64,000 nt of DNA, from contig NC_026478.1 in NCBI RefSeq assembly GCF_000328475.2, positions 248,001 to 312,000 on the forward strand, given 5' to 3'. The notes beneath the pieces were generated by a model. The model had not been told where the DNA came from and did no database searches. It saw only the letters and a program-made list of their open reading frames with translations. The position numbers were made by a program, and so were the translations under genes. Below, in pieces: positions 1-8,815 of this stretch (within the stretch, counting starts at the first letter, position 1; the number at the start of each line of letters is the position of its first letter). Source of the stretch: Mycosarcoma maydis. Lineage: Eukaryota > Basidiomycota > Ustilaginomycetes > Ustilaginales.

Positions 1-2286
1 GGCACGCTCAACCCCACCAATCCCCTCCGTGTTGTGGCGCACTGCGATGTAGATGCGGCCTATGCTCAATTCGAAGCCTCACGTCTTGGCCTCGATGCCA
101 CCGTCGTGCCGATAGCTGTGCAGCAGTGGCAAGGCCTCATTGCGGTTAACTATCCAGCTCGTGACGCTGGCGTTTCGCGTTTTGAAAGTATCCCGGAAGC
201 TCTCAAGAAATGCCCCGATCTGCATCTCGTCCACGTAGCCACCTATGCACACGGAAGCAACAAGCCAGATTACCATCCGGATCCGAAACCGGAAACGCAT
301 AAAGTCAGTCTCGATCATTACCGTAGAGAGAGCACCAAGATCCTCACCATCTTCAAAAGGACTTGCCCACACGGAGCGGTGGAGAAGGCAAGCATCGATG
401 AGTCGTATTTTGACCTTACCATCGAAGTTCGCAAGCTGCTGATCCAGCGATTTCCGCATTTGGCCCATCCGCCTCCGGATGACCCAGTGACAGGAGCGAA
501 AGGGATGGATCAGCCGTTGCCCCCACCGCCACGCCTGGGACTGAAACAATGGAAGCAGCTTGGGTATGTAGTGCCGAAGACGGGCGATGTAGGCAAGGCA
601 ATGGGGATTGGTAGGCCGGAGAAAGCGGTGGCGAAAAGAGCACTCTTGGTGGATGCGCCTATCGGAGCTGGAATCGTATCGGAACTGCTACCCGAGCTGC
701 CGAGCGCCAATACGTCACAAGCAGCCGACCACAGCGCCCAAGCTGCTCAAGGCCAGTCGACAGGCAAACAACCACCGCCATCATGGGGCTCCGACCAAGA
801 TCACCTCACCGACCCTTCATCAAGTCAGCAAGACGACCTCGACTCGGAAGCCGCGCTCTGGGATCACATTGAATACGGCGAGACCACGTGGACCGATGTA
901 GCTCTCGCTCTCGGCGCTGAACTCATGAACCGCGTACGACAAAATGTTCTTGACGAACTCGGATACACCACGTCAGCAGGCATCGGATCGAATAAGACGC
1001 TCTCCAAGCTCTGTTCGTCTTGGCGCAAGCCCAACGGTCAAACCATCATGCGTCCGTGTTCGGTTGCCAACTTTTTCTCTTCTTTGCCCTTCCAAAAGAT
1101 TCGATTCCTCGGTGGGAAGCTAGGTAATGCGATGGGCGCCGAGTGGAACTCAGCGACTGTGTCGGATCTGTGGGGAGTGGGGCTGGACGAGATGCAGGCC
1201 AAGTTCGGGGAAGAAGCTCGGTGGGTGTACAACGTGCTTCGCGGGATCGATTATAGCGAGGTGCGGGAGCGGGTGAATAACCAGACCATGCTGGCGAGCA
1301 AATCTGTCCGACCCGCGATCACAAAGCCGGAAGAAGCAACGCACTGGCTGGACATCCTCTCTACCGAACTAGCCATCAGGCTCAGGGAGGCAAGGGAAGA
1401 GCGGCGCAATCTTTGGCCAAAGACGTTGGTGCTGCGGTACATTCGAGCTGGCTCAGTGCCACGCAGCCGCCAGACAGCGTTTCCATTCACCAACCCGAAC
1501 AACCAAGACGATCTGGCCAAGGTGATTCTCAAAAAAGGACAGAAGTTATGGGAAGAGAGCCTTGGGGATGCCCTTGGTTTGGGGCTAGGATCGTCGGGCT
1601 TTGGAGAGGCCAAGGTGTTGACGATCGCGTTGGGTTTTGGAAGCTTAGCTGAGGGCGAAGCTGGTCAGCAAGGTATTGCTGGCTTTCTCGGGACGGCTAG
1701 TGGGAGCACAGCGACAGCATCGACATTTCCATTGCCAGCAGCACTAGCAGAAGGGCCTGAAATTACGAGACTCGCAGCAGAAGTTGACTCGGAGGAACAT
1801 TCGTCCCCAAAGAAGAAAAGGAAACGCAATCGTTTGGATGTCATGTTTGAGACTCAAAGCAAACAACTACAGTCGCAAGCGTCGCATTCCAAGCAAAAAG
1901 AGGGTCCGACGAAAGACAATCGTGATGACGATACAGAGCAACCCAGGGTCGACATTGACGAAGAAGCTGGCGTCAAGGTCGTCGAAGCTGCATCAGGACC
2001 GCAAGCCGATCAAGAAGACGATCCACATTGGCGGTGTCCCGATTGCTCGCACCTGATCCAGGCACCATCGGGATCGGCGTGGTTCGAGAAGCCATATCTG
2101 GTAGAAAAGCTCAAGGATGAACATCTTGATTGGCACTTTGCCGTTACTCTGTCGCAAGCACCCCAGGTAGCCGACAGTGCTGGTGCATCGGCATCGCAAC
2201 GACCCGCTACAACTACAGCTAAGGCTACAGCTGCAGGTACGAGCAAGAAGAAACGAGCGCTGGACAAATTTTTTGCCCGTCGATAG
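1..2286 (+). CDS. RAD30: DNA polymerase eta (Y-family translesion polymerase), 5' partial
   Basis: Bypass polymerase that replicates across UV photoproducts in the nucleus. The frame is open at the left edge and the first in-window residues already match the catalytic core, so the true start lies upstream; the GTG at 34 is internal. Numbering from base 1, the DVD metal-binding motif is at residues 16-18 and Y21 sits at the steric-gate position. VNYPAR and SRF follow in the fingers region, and SIDESYFDL carries the second catalytic acidic pair (D133, E134). Little-finger sequence follows. Near the C-terminus, after a KKKRKR nuclear localisation-type stretch, there is a CPDC...HLDWH zinc module typical of the ubiquitin-binding UBZ. 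The protein ends in ALDKFFARR, a PCNA-binding (PIP)-like tail without the usual Gln. About 761 residues are visible. An insertion of roughly 130 residues rich in Ser, Gln and Pro lies between the catalytic motifs and the second half of the palm. The family assignment is secure. Confidence 0.95.
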   Translation, partial: GTLNPTNPLRVVAHCDVDAAYAQFEASRLGLDATVVPIAVQQWQGLIAVNYPARDAGVSRFESIPEALKKCPDLHLVHVATYAHGSNKPDYHPDPKPETHKVSLDHYRRESTKILTIFKRTCPHGAVEKASIDESYFDLTIEVRKLLIQRFPHLAHPPPDDPVTGAKGMDQPLPPPPRLGLKQWKQLGYVVPKTGDVGKAMGIGRPEKAVAKRALLVDAPIGAGIVSELLPELPSANTSQAADHSAQAAQGQSTGKQPPPSWGSDQDHLTDPSSSQQDDLDSEAALWDHIEYGETTWTDVALALGAELMNRVRQNVLDELGYTTSAGIGSNKTLSKLCSSWRKPNGQTIMRPCSVANFFSSLPFQKIRFLGGKLGNAMGAEWNSATVSDLWGVGLDEMQAKFGEEARWVYNVLRGIDYSEVRERVNNQTMLASKSVRPAITKPEEATHWLDILSTELAIRLREAREERRNLWPKTLVLRYIRAGSVPRSRQTAFPFTNPNNQDDLAKVILKKGQKLWEESLGDALGLGLGSSGFGEAKVLTIALGFGSLAEGEAGQQGIAGFLGTASGSTATASTFPLPAALAEGPEITRLAAEVDSEEHSSPKKKRKRNRLDVMFETQSKQLQSQASHSKQKEGPTKDNRDDDTEQPRVDIDEEAGVKVVEAASGPQADQEDDPHWRCPDCSHLIQAPSGSAWFEKPYLVEKLKDEHLDWHFAVTLSQAPQVADSAGASASQRPATTTAKATAAGTSKKKRALDKFFARR

Positions 2287-3145
2287 AGAATAACGAATGG
2301 CATGCCAGAAGAGTTGCGACGTCCCAAGATCCAATCTATGCGTGATTCAATCGTGAATTTAGGGGTTGCACCCTGCTTTTTTAATCTTTCTTCGCGCGTT
2401 GCAAAGCGATTTGGTTTTCCAACTCCGCCGGTTTGCTGTGGCTTTGCTGTCACCCGAATTTATCGATGACTCTTCGGCTCTGCATTTTAACGTCGAATCT
2501 CAAATCGTGAATGACTGTTGCTGCCAATCATCAGGTAGATTGACCAATATATGTGTATTAAGCTGCTAAGGGATTAGCGTCGATCATCCACTTGATACTC
2601 TTAGACAACCACATGCAAACGACATATGATCGTTGCAAGCGAATCATGACCATGATAGGCTAGATCGTCGATCGGCAGGTTCTGTGTGTCCTGACCCCAG
2701 TCTCGTTTGATTGGTAGCGTGATAGCTACGAATCGGCAGCTCGAATCGATAATCACGCAGCAACATGGCAAAACGTGCTCGTGGAAGCCCGCGATTGGTG
2801 TGTCGACTTGGCCTGGGTCAGTTTCACCATCCTACTCTCTCGACCATCGTGGTTGAGTAATGCCGGAAAAAACTTCAGCGTGGTCCCAGTATACCCGCCT
2901 TTCGATGTGTGTTGCGATGAAGACTACCCGTCGGGCAACAGGACCAAGACACCTCTTTCGAACCGAAACACCGGTGCACATGTGTAATGAGCTTCGCCAC
3001 AGCTCGAGGTAAAGAGAAGGTGAGAGGTGAATATGAATATGATCAGTTCAGAAGGTCTTGGCATTCTACAATTATCCACTCGTGCTTGCCTTGCCCGTGG
3101 CAGCATATACGAAATGGTGGATGCACATGTGAAAATTCGAAGAGT

Positions 3146-3349
3146 ATTCGTGATTCACATTCACGATTGTGATTGTGGTTTGTGATTGTTCCTGATTGAC
3201 AAGAAAGACAGGATGAGGCACGCGGGACGTTGGAATATTCTTTTATCCGTTTTCTGCCGGTGACTGCCCGATTGAGCAGCCTCTTTGATGCTGCACTTGG
3301 ACACAGCCAGATTCGTGATACGTGATTCGTTATTCATGATTCGTGATTG
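3146..3349. repeat. TTCGTGA heptamer repeat clusters
   Basis: Two clusters of degenerate 7-bp units in both orientations lie at 3146-3197 and 3311-3349. Units read TTCGTGA, TTCATGA, TTCACGA and TGTGATT variants. They belong to the dispersed intergenic family seen throughout this window. Confidence 0.7.
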
Positions 3350-3610
3350 CGACACGCGACAGGTCACGCAAGCCGAGGAAACCCTTGTTTCAAAAGTACA
3401 CAAATGCGAGATGCGAACCTTGGACAGCACAGCCTGGAAGCACGACCGACAGGTCAAGACGTCGTTCAGACTCTCGTGCTCTACTCATGAACTGTGACTG
3501 AACACGAGCACCTTGCCTCCTCATGAGACTCAGCCATTCACCGCCTGTATCTTGGCCTATCGTCTCCCAAATAGGACTAAAAAGGCTTGGGTCGGCGTAT
3601 GAAATCAAAT

Positions 3611-3650
3611 GAGAAGAAGAAGAAGAAGAAGAAGAAGAAGAAAAAAAAAA
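3611..3650. repeat. GAA trinucleotide microsatellite plus A tract
   Basis: About ten GAA units run from 3613 to about 3642 and merge into an A homopolymer that ends at 3650. It lies in non-coding sequence and is probably length-polymorphic. Confidence 0.9.
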
Positions 3651-4831
3651 CGAACTGACCAAGAAGAGGCGCTTCCCGTCCTATTGGCATGGGTTTCATG
3701 CGGTCGTGTTTGGCGTTCTTAGCTAGTTGGCATATGTGAATCTTGCCAACAAGATCCACTTAGACGGTCCCTTGACTCTAATCTTTCAGTCCCGCAGCTC
3801 TCCAACCCTCAGATGTACGCCCAGCGCCAGTGTACCAGCAAGAACTTAGCTGCATCCTTTCTCGTCCGCTGCGATTTTACAGGCTTGCCAGCCAGCCCGA
3901 CAATTTCGGGGTGTCACTCTTGCTGCACAAGTACTCTAATCAGCCATTCTGTACTAAGATCGCAGGGTTAATTGGTTGCGCCTACATACATCAGCAACCC
4001 TTGAAGCTTCACCTCAACCCTTTTCTCTTACAAAGGCCATGATGCTGGCCGCTGCCTATGTCGCAATGTAGTCGTTGTGCATGGCTTCGCACAAAGCCTC
4101 CCTCCAGGCGAGGTCCCTAGTTTCATGCTGTTCCTGGCTGCCAGCGATTACCCGTCCACACGTGGTTCCTCCTCTCACACTCTATCCCGCGCTGTAAGGC
4201 CTCTCTTTCGCTCACCGTGGCTCCAGTTCTTCTTGCGGCCGCCATACACGCGCACCGATGAATTTTTCCGTTCCGCACACCTTCCAAATCTTGCTCCAGT
4301 CGCTTTACGCAACCCCCCATTTTGTACACAACCTCACTGTACTGAAACAGAGATCGCTTGTTCCGAGCCGCGAGTGCAAGATGTCGCAAACGCAATTATC
4401 CTGCAGCTGTCAGATTTAGGGTCAGTTTTGATAGAAGCAGCCCTGCAGATGAGGAGGGTTTGCGAGCGCACATAACACCCCTGTTTTGCCTTTGTGCGCA
4501 CTGGTGCGCTTCCCGTCGAATCGTTTCGTTCACTCTATGCGCAGAAGCTCGCAGCTGTACGGATCACTATCGCCCAGTTGGGCGCCTTGGTGCCTCCGTC
4601 TTCTCACGGCGGATTCGTTACTGCGCCAATGCAACAAAGTTGAGCGATAGTGCCCCGTCGATGTACACAAACTCACAGACATTCGGCAGAGATTTTGACA
4701 GCCTGCAGCATGAAGTTGACCCTCGATTTTCAGAGTTTGCCTCAGCGCGGTGCTGCTGGTATGGCGGCACTTGATTGTGAACTACACACAACCCGAGTAT
4801 ATTAGAGGACGGTCCGATCGTGCATGTGGTG

Positions 4832-4837
4832 TATAAG
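4832..4837 (+). promoter_or_regulatory. TATA-like element of the GH128 gene
   Basis: A TATAAG hexamer lies about 140 bp upstream of the GH128 start codon, in the right orientation and followed by pyrimidine-rich leader sequence. This is an inference from position only. Confidence 0.35.
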
Positions 4838-4973
4838 TAGGACCGCAATTCTGGACAGACCACGGATCTCCGCCCACAACCCCTGCCAGCCTTGCTACCT
4901 CTACAGCCGCCTTTGCAACCATATACCAACGGCCCACTCTGCTGGCTCAGAGTCGACGATCTAATATACCAAG

Positions 4974-5900
4974 ATGAAGTTCTTCTCTCTGCTCCTCTCT
5001 GCACTCGTCTCACTCATCGCACTGCTGCCTGCCTCGACACATGCAGCACAGCGTGGCCTTGCATGGGGAACTAATGACAACTGGGGAAGCCAAGTCGCCA
5101 AGGGACTCATCACCTGGTACTGGCACTGGCAAGATGGGCCCAACTCCAAATTCAACGGCAAGCTAGAGTTTGTACCTTGCTATTGGGGTCCCCAGTACAA
5201 CTCACAATGGGCTCAACGCAAGCGAGAGATGGCCGCCAACGTACCCCAAGCCCTACTCGGCTTCAACGAGCCCGACATCAAGGGACAATCCAATCTCGAC
5301 CCTCAAACTGCAGCCAATCTCTGGATGCAGGAGATCCAACCTTGGAAGAGCAGAGGAGTTAGGCTTGGAAGTCCCCAGATCGTCTATAACCAAGACTGGC
5401 TCGGTCAGTTCATGACAATTTGCAAGAGCAAAGGCTGCACTGTCGACTTTATCGCCATCCACTGGTACGGTGCATGGTACGACCTTAACGGCCTGAAAAA
5501 GTACGTCACCTCGGTCCGCAACCGCTTTAACCTTCCTATCTGGATCACCGAGTACGGCGTCACCTCCTCCTCTGGCGGGTCGCAACAACAGGTCAAGCAG
5601 TTCCACATGGATGCCACCCAGTGGCTCAACTCTCAGTCGTACGTCGAGCGCACCTCGAACTTTGGTAGCTTCCCCGTCTCCTCTCCACCTGATGCCTACG
5701 GATCGCGTCTCAATGCGCTCTTCAACGGCGATGGCAGCTTAAGAGATCTTGCCTACTGGTACTTGTGGACTTCGGGTAACTCGAAGAGGACCATCAGGCA
5801 AGAGTTGACCGCCGAGGACGACTTCGAGCCCACCAAGCAGGAAATCCCCATCGAGGAGAAGCCAACTAGCTTCAACCACGTCCAGGAAGCTGAAGAGTAG
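4974..5900 (+). CDS. Secreted GH128-family glycoside hydrolase (Asl1-like glucanase)
   Basis: Predicted secreted endo-beta-1,3-glucanase acting on cell-wall glucan. The 308-residue product opens with a signal peptide (MKFF then a Leu/Ser/Ala core, likely cleaved after the Ala-rich stretch at residues 23-25). The domain then follows the GH128/Asl1 order: GLAWG, a WYWHW strand, FVPCYWG, and LGFNEPD (residues 95-101) with E99 as the likely acid/base. H163 lies in AIHWYG, and E193 in IWITEYG is the likely nucleophile. A short acidic tail rich in Glu and Pro (about residues 278-308) replaces any GPI signal, so the enzyme is probably released rather than anchored. The gene is a single exon with an ATG start 33 bp after an in-frame-independent leader. 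Secreted GH128 enzymes occur in both fungal wall remodelling and plant interaction; the sequence does not decide between these. Confidence 0.9.
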   Translation: MKFFSLLLSALVSLIALLPASTHAAQRGLAWGTNDNWGSQVAKGLITWYWHWQDGPNSKFNGKLEFVPCYWGPQYNSQWAQRKREMAANVPQALLGFNEPDIKGQSNLDPQTAANLWMQEIQPWKSRGVRLGSPQIVYNQDWLGQFMTICKSKGCTVDFIAIHWYGAWYDLNGLKKYVTSVRNRFNLPIWITEYGVTSSSGGSQQQVKQFHMDATQWLNSQSYVERTSNFGSFPVSSPPDAYGSRLNALFNGDGSLRDLAYWYLWTSGNSKRTIRQELTAEDDFEPTKQEIPIEEKPTSFNHVQEAEE

Positions 5901-6695
5901 ACGAGTGATTCGAGCAGACTCAGGCTACCCAAATCTTCATTCACTTGATGAGTTGCTAATGGGCTGAATCCCGCTCGAGTGATTCAGTCTCGATACCCGT
6001 GCATACTCAACGGCTTGGACGCGGATCGTGTATTGCTACATTTTTTTGTTATCGTATCTTGTCATGGGCTATCTCTTTGCATTGTCATTGCTTTCACAAG
6101 TACTCTCGGCTCGTGTGGCAAACCGACTGTTTGGCATCTGAATGCTGCCAAAGAAGAGAATGCGTCGTTGGTTACAGCTGAGGAGAAGCTGGATAACGCG
6201 GAAGTTCAGAAGGTGGCAGCTGTCAATCGTGAATCTCCTCGTGCCTTATGCCGCGGCAGATCCCCGTGCCGCGTTTTTGAACTTGTTACAATTGTCGCGC
6301 TAACACTCACTCACTTTGTCCGTGGTCCACGGTCCAAGCCGGCACTGCTCAGTGAACGAAGGAAAACCCTGGGCGATTGAGCGGCGTTTTGACCAGAGAA
6401 GCCTCTTTCTGGCGCTAGCCACTGGACGCCAGCCGGCTATTAGAATACTGGATTTCTACGTTATACCCGCGTGCCGCACTTGACATGGTCACGAGTGTGA
6501 CTTTTTGACATGTGTCCGCTTCTGACGTCTTCTGGTTTACGTCTACATAGATAGGTAGAAGATAAACGACGCGAAGCCCAAGTAGATGTGTAGGATGATC
6601 ATAGGCTCGACATAGACTGGGACCGTCGAGAATCCGCATTCGTACTTGACGGAGGGACGGCAAACGATTATTCCATACAAACGCCACAGCACGCT
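5901..6695. other. Intergenic region, no gene recognised
   Basis: This 0.8 kb region lies between two same-strand genes. It holds one isolated heptamer-type unit near 6224-6234 (AATCGTGAAT). Frames up to 133 codons are present but unrecognised and probably fortuitous. The promoter of the MFS gene should lie here. Confidence 0.4.
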
Positions 6696-8252
6696 ATGTC
6701 AACAATGCCAAACCCAACCATCAGCGCTGAAGCCACGCGCTTGGCAGCTACAACGTCGTCCGAGGCCAAAGAGTCTCTAGTCAACATTCCCGCTGTCAAT
6801 GTCACTAGCACCGGCGAAGAAAAACAAATCGATCTCTCCACCACCGACAACGTCAAACTCTCCGACTCGCAGTTCACCATCCGCGAAGGCGGGTACGGCT
6901 GGGTCAACGTAGTCTGTAGTATCTTCCTCAACGCCGTAACGTGGGGCGTGAACACCACCTTTGGCGTTTATTTCTCCTATTACCTCCAACATGACTACTT
7001 CACTGGCGCCACCCCTATACGATATGCGTATGTTGGCGGACTCTCGGTAGCATCGTGCATGCTGGTCGCCCCCTTCGTCAACCTTCTCTGGCGTTCGACG
7101 GGCTGGTTCAAAACCCCGCTCATCCTCGGTGCAATCTTGGTCAGTATGGGCCAGATCGGCGCTGGGTTGTGCAAGACCTATGTACAGCTCTTATTCACGC
7201 AAGGATTCGTTTTCGGCGTCGGGTTGGGATTGACAATGATTCCAACACAGCCATTGTTGAGCCAGTGGTTTCGACGCAAGCTCAGCTATGCGCAGGGTCT
7301 GTCTGCTGCTGGAAGCGGGCTGGGCGGCTTGGTTTTGGCCAATACTACACGATACTTGATTCAGGAGAAATCGCTGCAGTACGCGCTTATCTGTAACGGC
7401 ATCGTCTCGTTTGTCGTGCTCGTACCTTGCATCATGCTGATGAAATCTACAGAACCACAAACGATGCGTTTCCTTCCTTCGCGCTTTCGCCGCAGTAACA
7501 AACTCGAGGCCGGTCTACAAGTCACAACAGCAGCGAAGATAAAAAAGAATCCACTCGAACTCAAATGGATCTTGCATCCGGGCTACGCTTTCATCCTGCT
7601 GTTTGGCGTGTTCAGCATGATCGGTTACTTTGTCGCCATCTATACGCTCGCTGCTTACGCTACGTCCGGCTTGGGCCTGACGCAGAAACAGGCTTCGACG
7701 CTGCAGTCGATCTTGGCAGCGGGACAGATGATTGGACGTCCAGTGTGCGGTTTGCTGCTCGACTTAATCGGTCGCCACCCTTGCACGATCATGATCCAGA
7801 CGCTTGCTGGGCTGACGTGCTTCGCCTTTTGGCTTCCCGCACGCTCCTTCGGTCTGCTTGTCGTATTTTCGATTACTCAGGGCTTGCTGGGTGGAACGGT
7901 GTGGTCCAGTGTAGCACCATTGTCGGCGGAAGTGGTGGGCATCAGAGACTTACCCTCGGCCTTGGCGGTGTTCTGGCTGGTCACAGGCGTCATTCCAGGT
8001 CAATTTGGTCAGCCGATGGCTGTGGCGCTGATTAACTACAGTCGGGACCATTTACACAGAAGCGGTGCAAATGCGTATCTCATCTCGATCGGTTTCTGCG
8101 GTGCGTGCTTCGTCATGAGCGGTATATCGCTTTGCTTCAGTTCGAGATTCGTCAGGTCGAGAAACAAAGCTCAACAATTGGAGAGCGTCGAGCAGACTGT
8201 CGATAAAGCTTTACCATCAACAGCGACAGTCCAGGCATCCGAAAAAATGTAA
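6696..8252 (+). CDS. MFS permease, monocarboxylate transporter-like
   Basis: A 518-residue, single-exon integral membrane protein of the major facilitator superfamily, closest in pattern to fungal monocarboxylate (MCT/SLC16-type) permeases. A polar N-terminal tail of about 64 residues is followed by EGGYGWVNV (residues 64-72), the hallmark at the start of TM1 in this family. About 12 hydrophobic segments follow, split by a basic central loop at roughly residues 250-290. RPVCGLLLDLIGR in the second half is a loop signature matching the conserved D/R pattern between TM8 and TM9. The start is the first ATG, with no better upstream candidate. Family members move pyruvate, lactate or related acids, but many fungal paralogues have unknown substrates, so the substrate is not assigned. 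No neighbour indicates a pathway, although a lactate dehydrogenase lies 50 kb downstream. Confidence 0.85.
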   Translation: MSTMPNPTISAEATRLAATTSSEAKESLVNIPAVNVTSTGEEKQIDLSTTDNVKLSDSQFTIREGGYGWVNVVCSIFLNAVTWGVNTTFGVYFSYYLQHDYFTGATPIRYAYVGGLSVASCMLVAPFVNLLWRSTGWFKTPLILGAILVSMGQIGAGLCKTYVQLLFTQGFVFGVGLGLTMIPTQPLLSQWFRRKLSYAQGLSAAGSGLGGLVLANTTRYLIQEKSLQYALICNGIVSFVVLVPCIMLMKSTEPQTMRFLPSRFRRSNKLEAGLQVTTAAKIKKNPLELKWILHPGYAFILLFGVFSMIGYFVAIYTLAAYATSGLGLTQKQASTLQSILAAGQMIGRPVCGLLLDLIGRHPCTIMIQTLAGLTCFAFWLPARSFGLLVVFSITQGLLGGTVWSSVAPLSAEVVGIRDLPSALAVFWLVTGVIPGQFGQPMAVALINYSRDHLHRSGANAYLISIGFCGACFVMSGISLCFSSRFVRSRNKAQQLESVEQTVDKALPSTATVQASEKM

Positions 8253-8815
8253 ACGCAGCATCACCATTGTGATTGTTCGTCATTGAATTCGCAATCACAT
8301 CATCCGCTTACCGTCGTTCGGCGCCGCTTCATTCGGCGTGGAAGATCTGGTATCTTTGGTTGGAAAGAAGCAAAAAGCAAATGGTAAAAGGAACTGCAGC
8401 ACCTAGGATTCCCGCGTGGTCCCCCACCGCAGTACTGACTAGGCGACGAGTTGGTTGACTGCGCAGATCGAACGGGATGCGGTGCTTTCAACTCTCTATT
8501 GGCGCAGATAGCATCATCATTACAGCACACCAAGATCAGTTCAATGCTTGCGGGTCTTGATCAGGTTGATATGTATGTATCGCGTACTGTATGTGTTGGC
8601 TGGTCTGCGCTAATTCGTGATTCATGATTATCTAAAAATATCGTTCGGTCGATGTGGTGTAGTCACGAAGGTTAATGCTTGGAGTTCGCCACTCGACCTT
8701 GCCCTTGGCCTCCTCCCACCTGTTAACTTTTCGACGTCTTTGTTGTTCAGTATACAGAACTTGTGATACAACGAGACTGGAAGCGATCCGCTGGTAGCAT
8801 AGTCGCCACGACCAT
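8253..8815. other. Convergent intergenic region
   Basis: This region separates the 3' ends of the MFS gene (+) and the His-rich gene (-). It contains heptamer repeat sequence at 8613-8630 (TTCGTGA followed by TTCATGA) and no recognisable gene. Confidence 0.4.

Larger units (their letters stand above)
2287..4973. other. Long intergenic region with simple repeats, no gene recognised
   Basis: This 2.7 kb stretch lies between the polymerase eta stop and the GH128 start. It holds two TTCGTGA-type repeat clusters (3146-3197 and 3311-3349), a GAA microsatellite running into an A tract (3611-3650), and pyrimidine-rich sequence approaching the GH128 gene. The open frames inside are short (up to about 138 codons), overlap on both strands and match no family I recognise. 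A small multi-exon gene or a non-coding RNA cannot be excluded. Confidence 0.5.
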
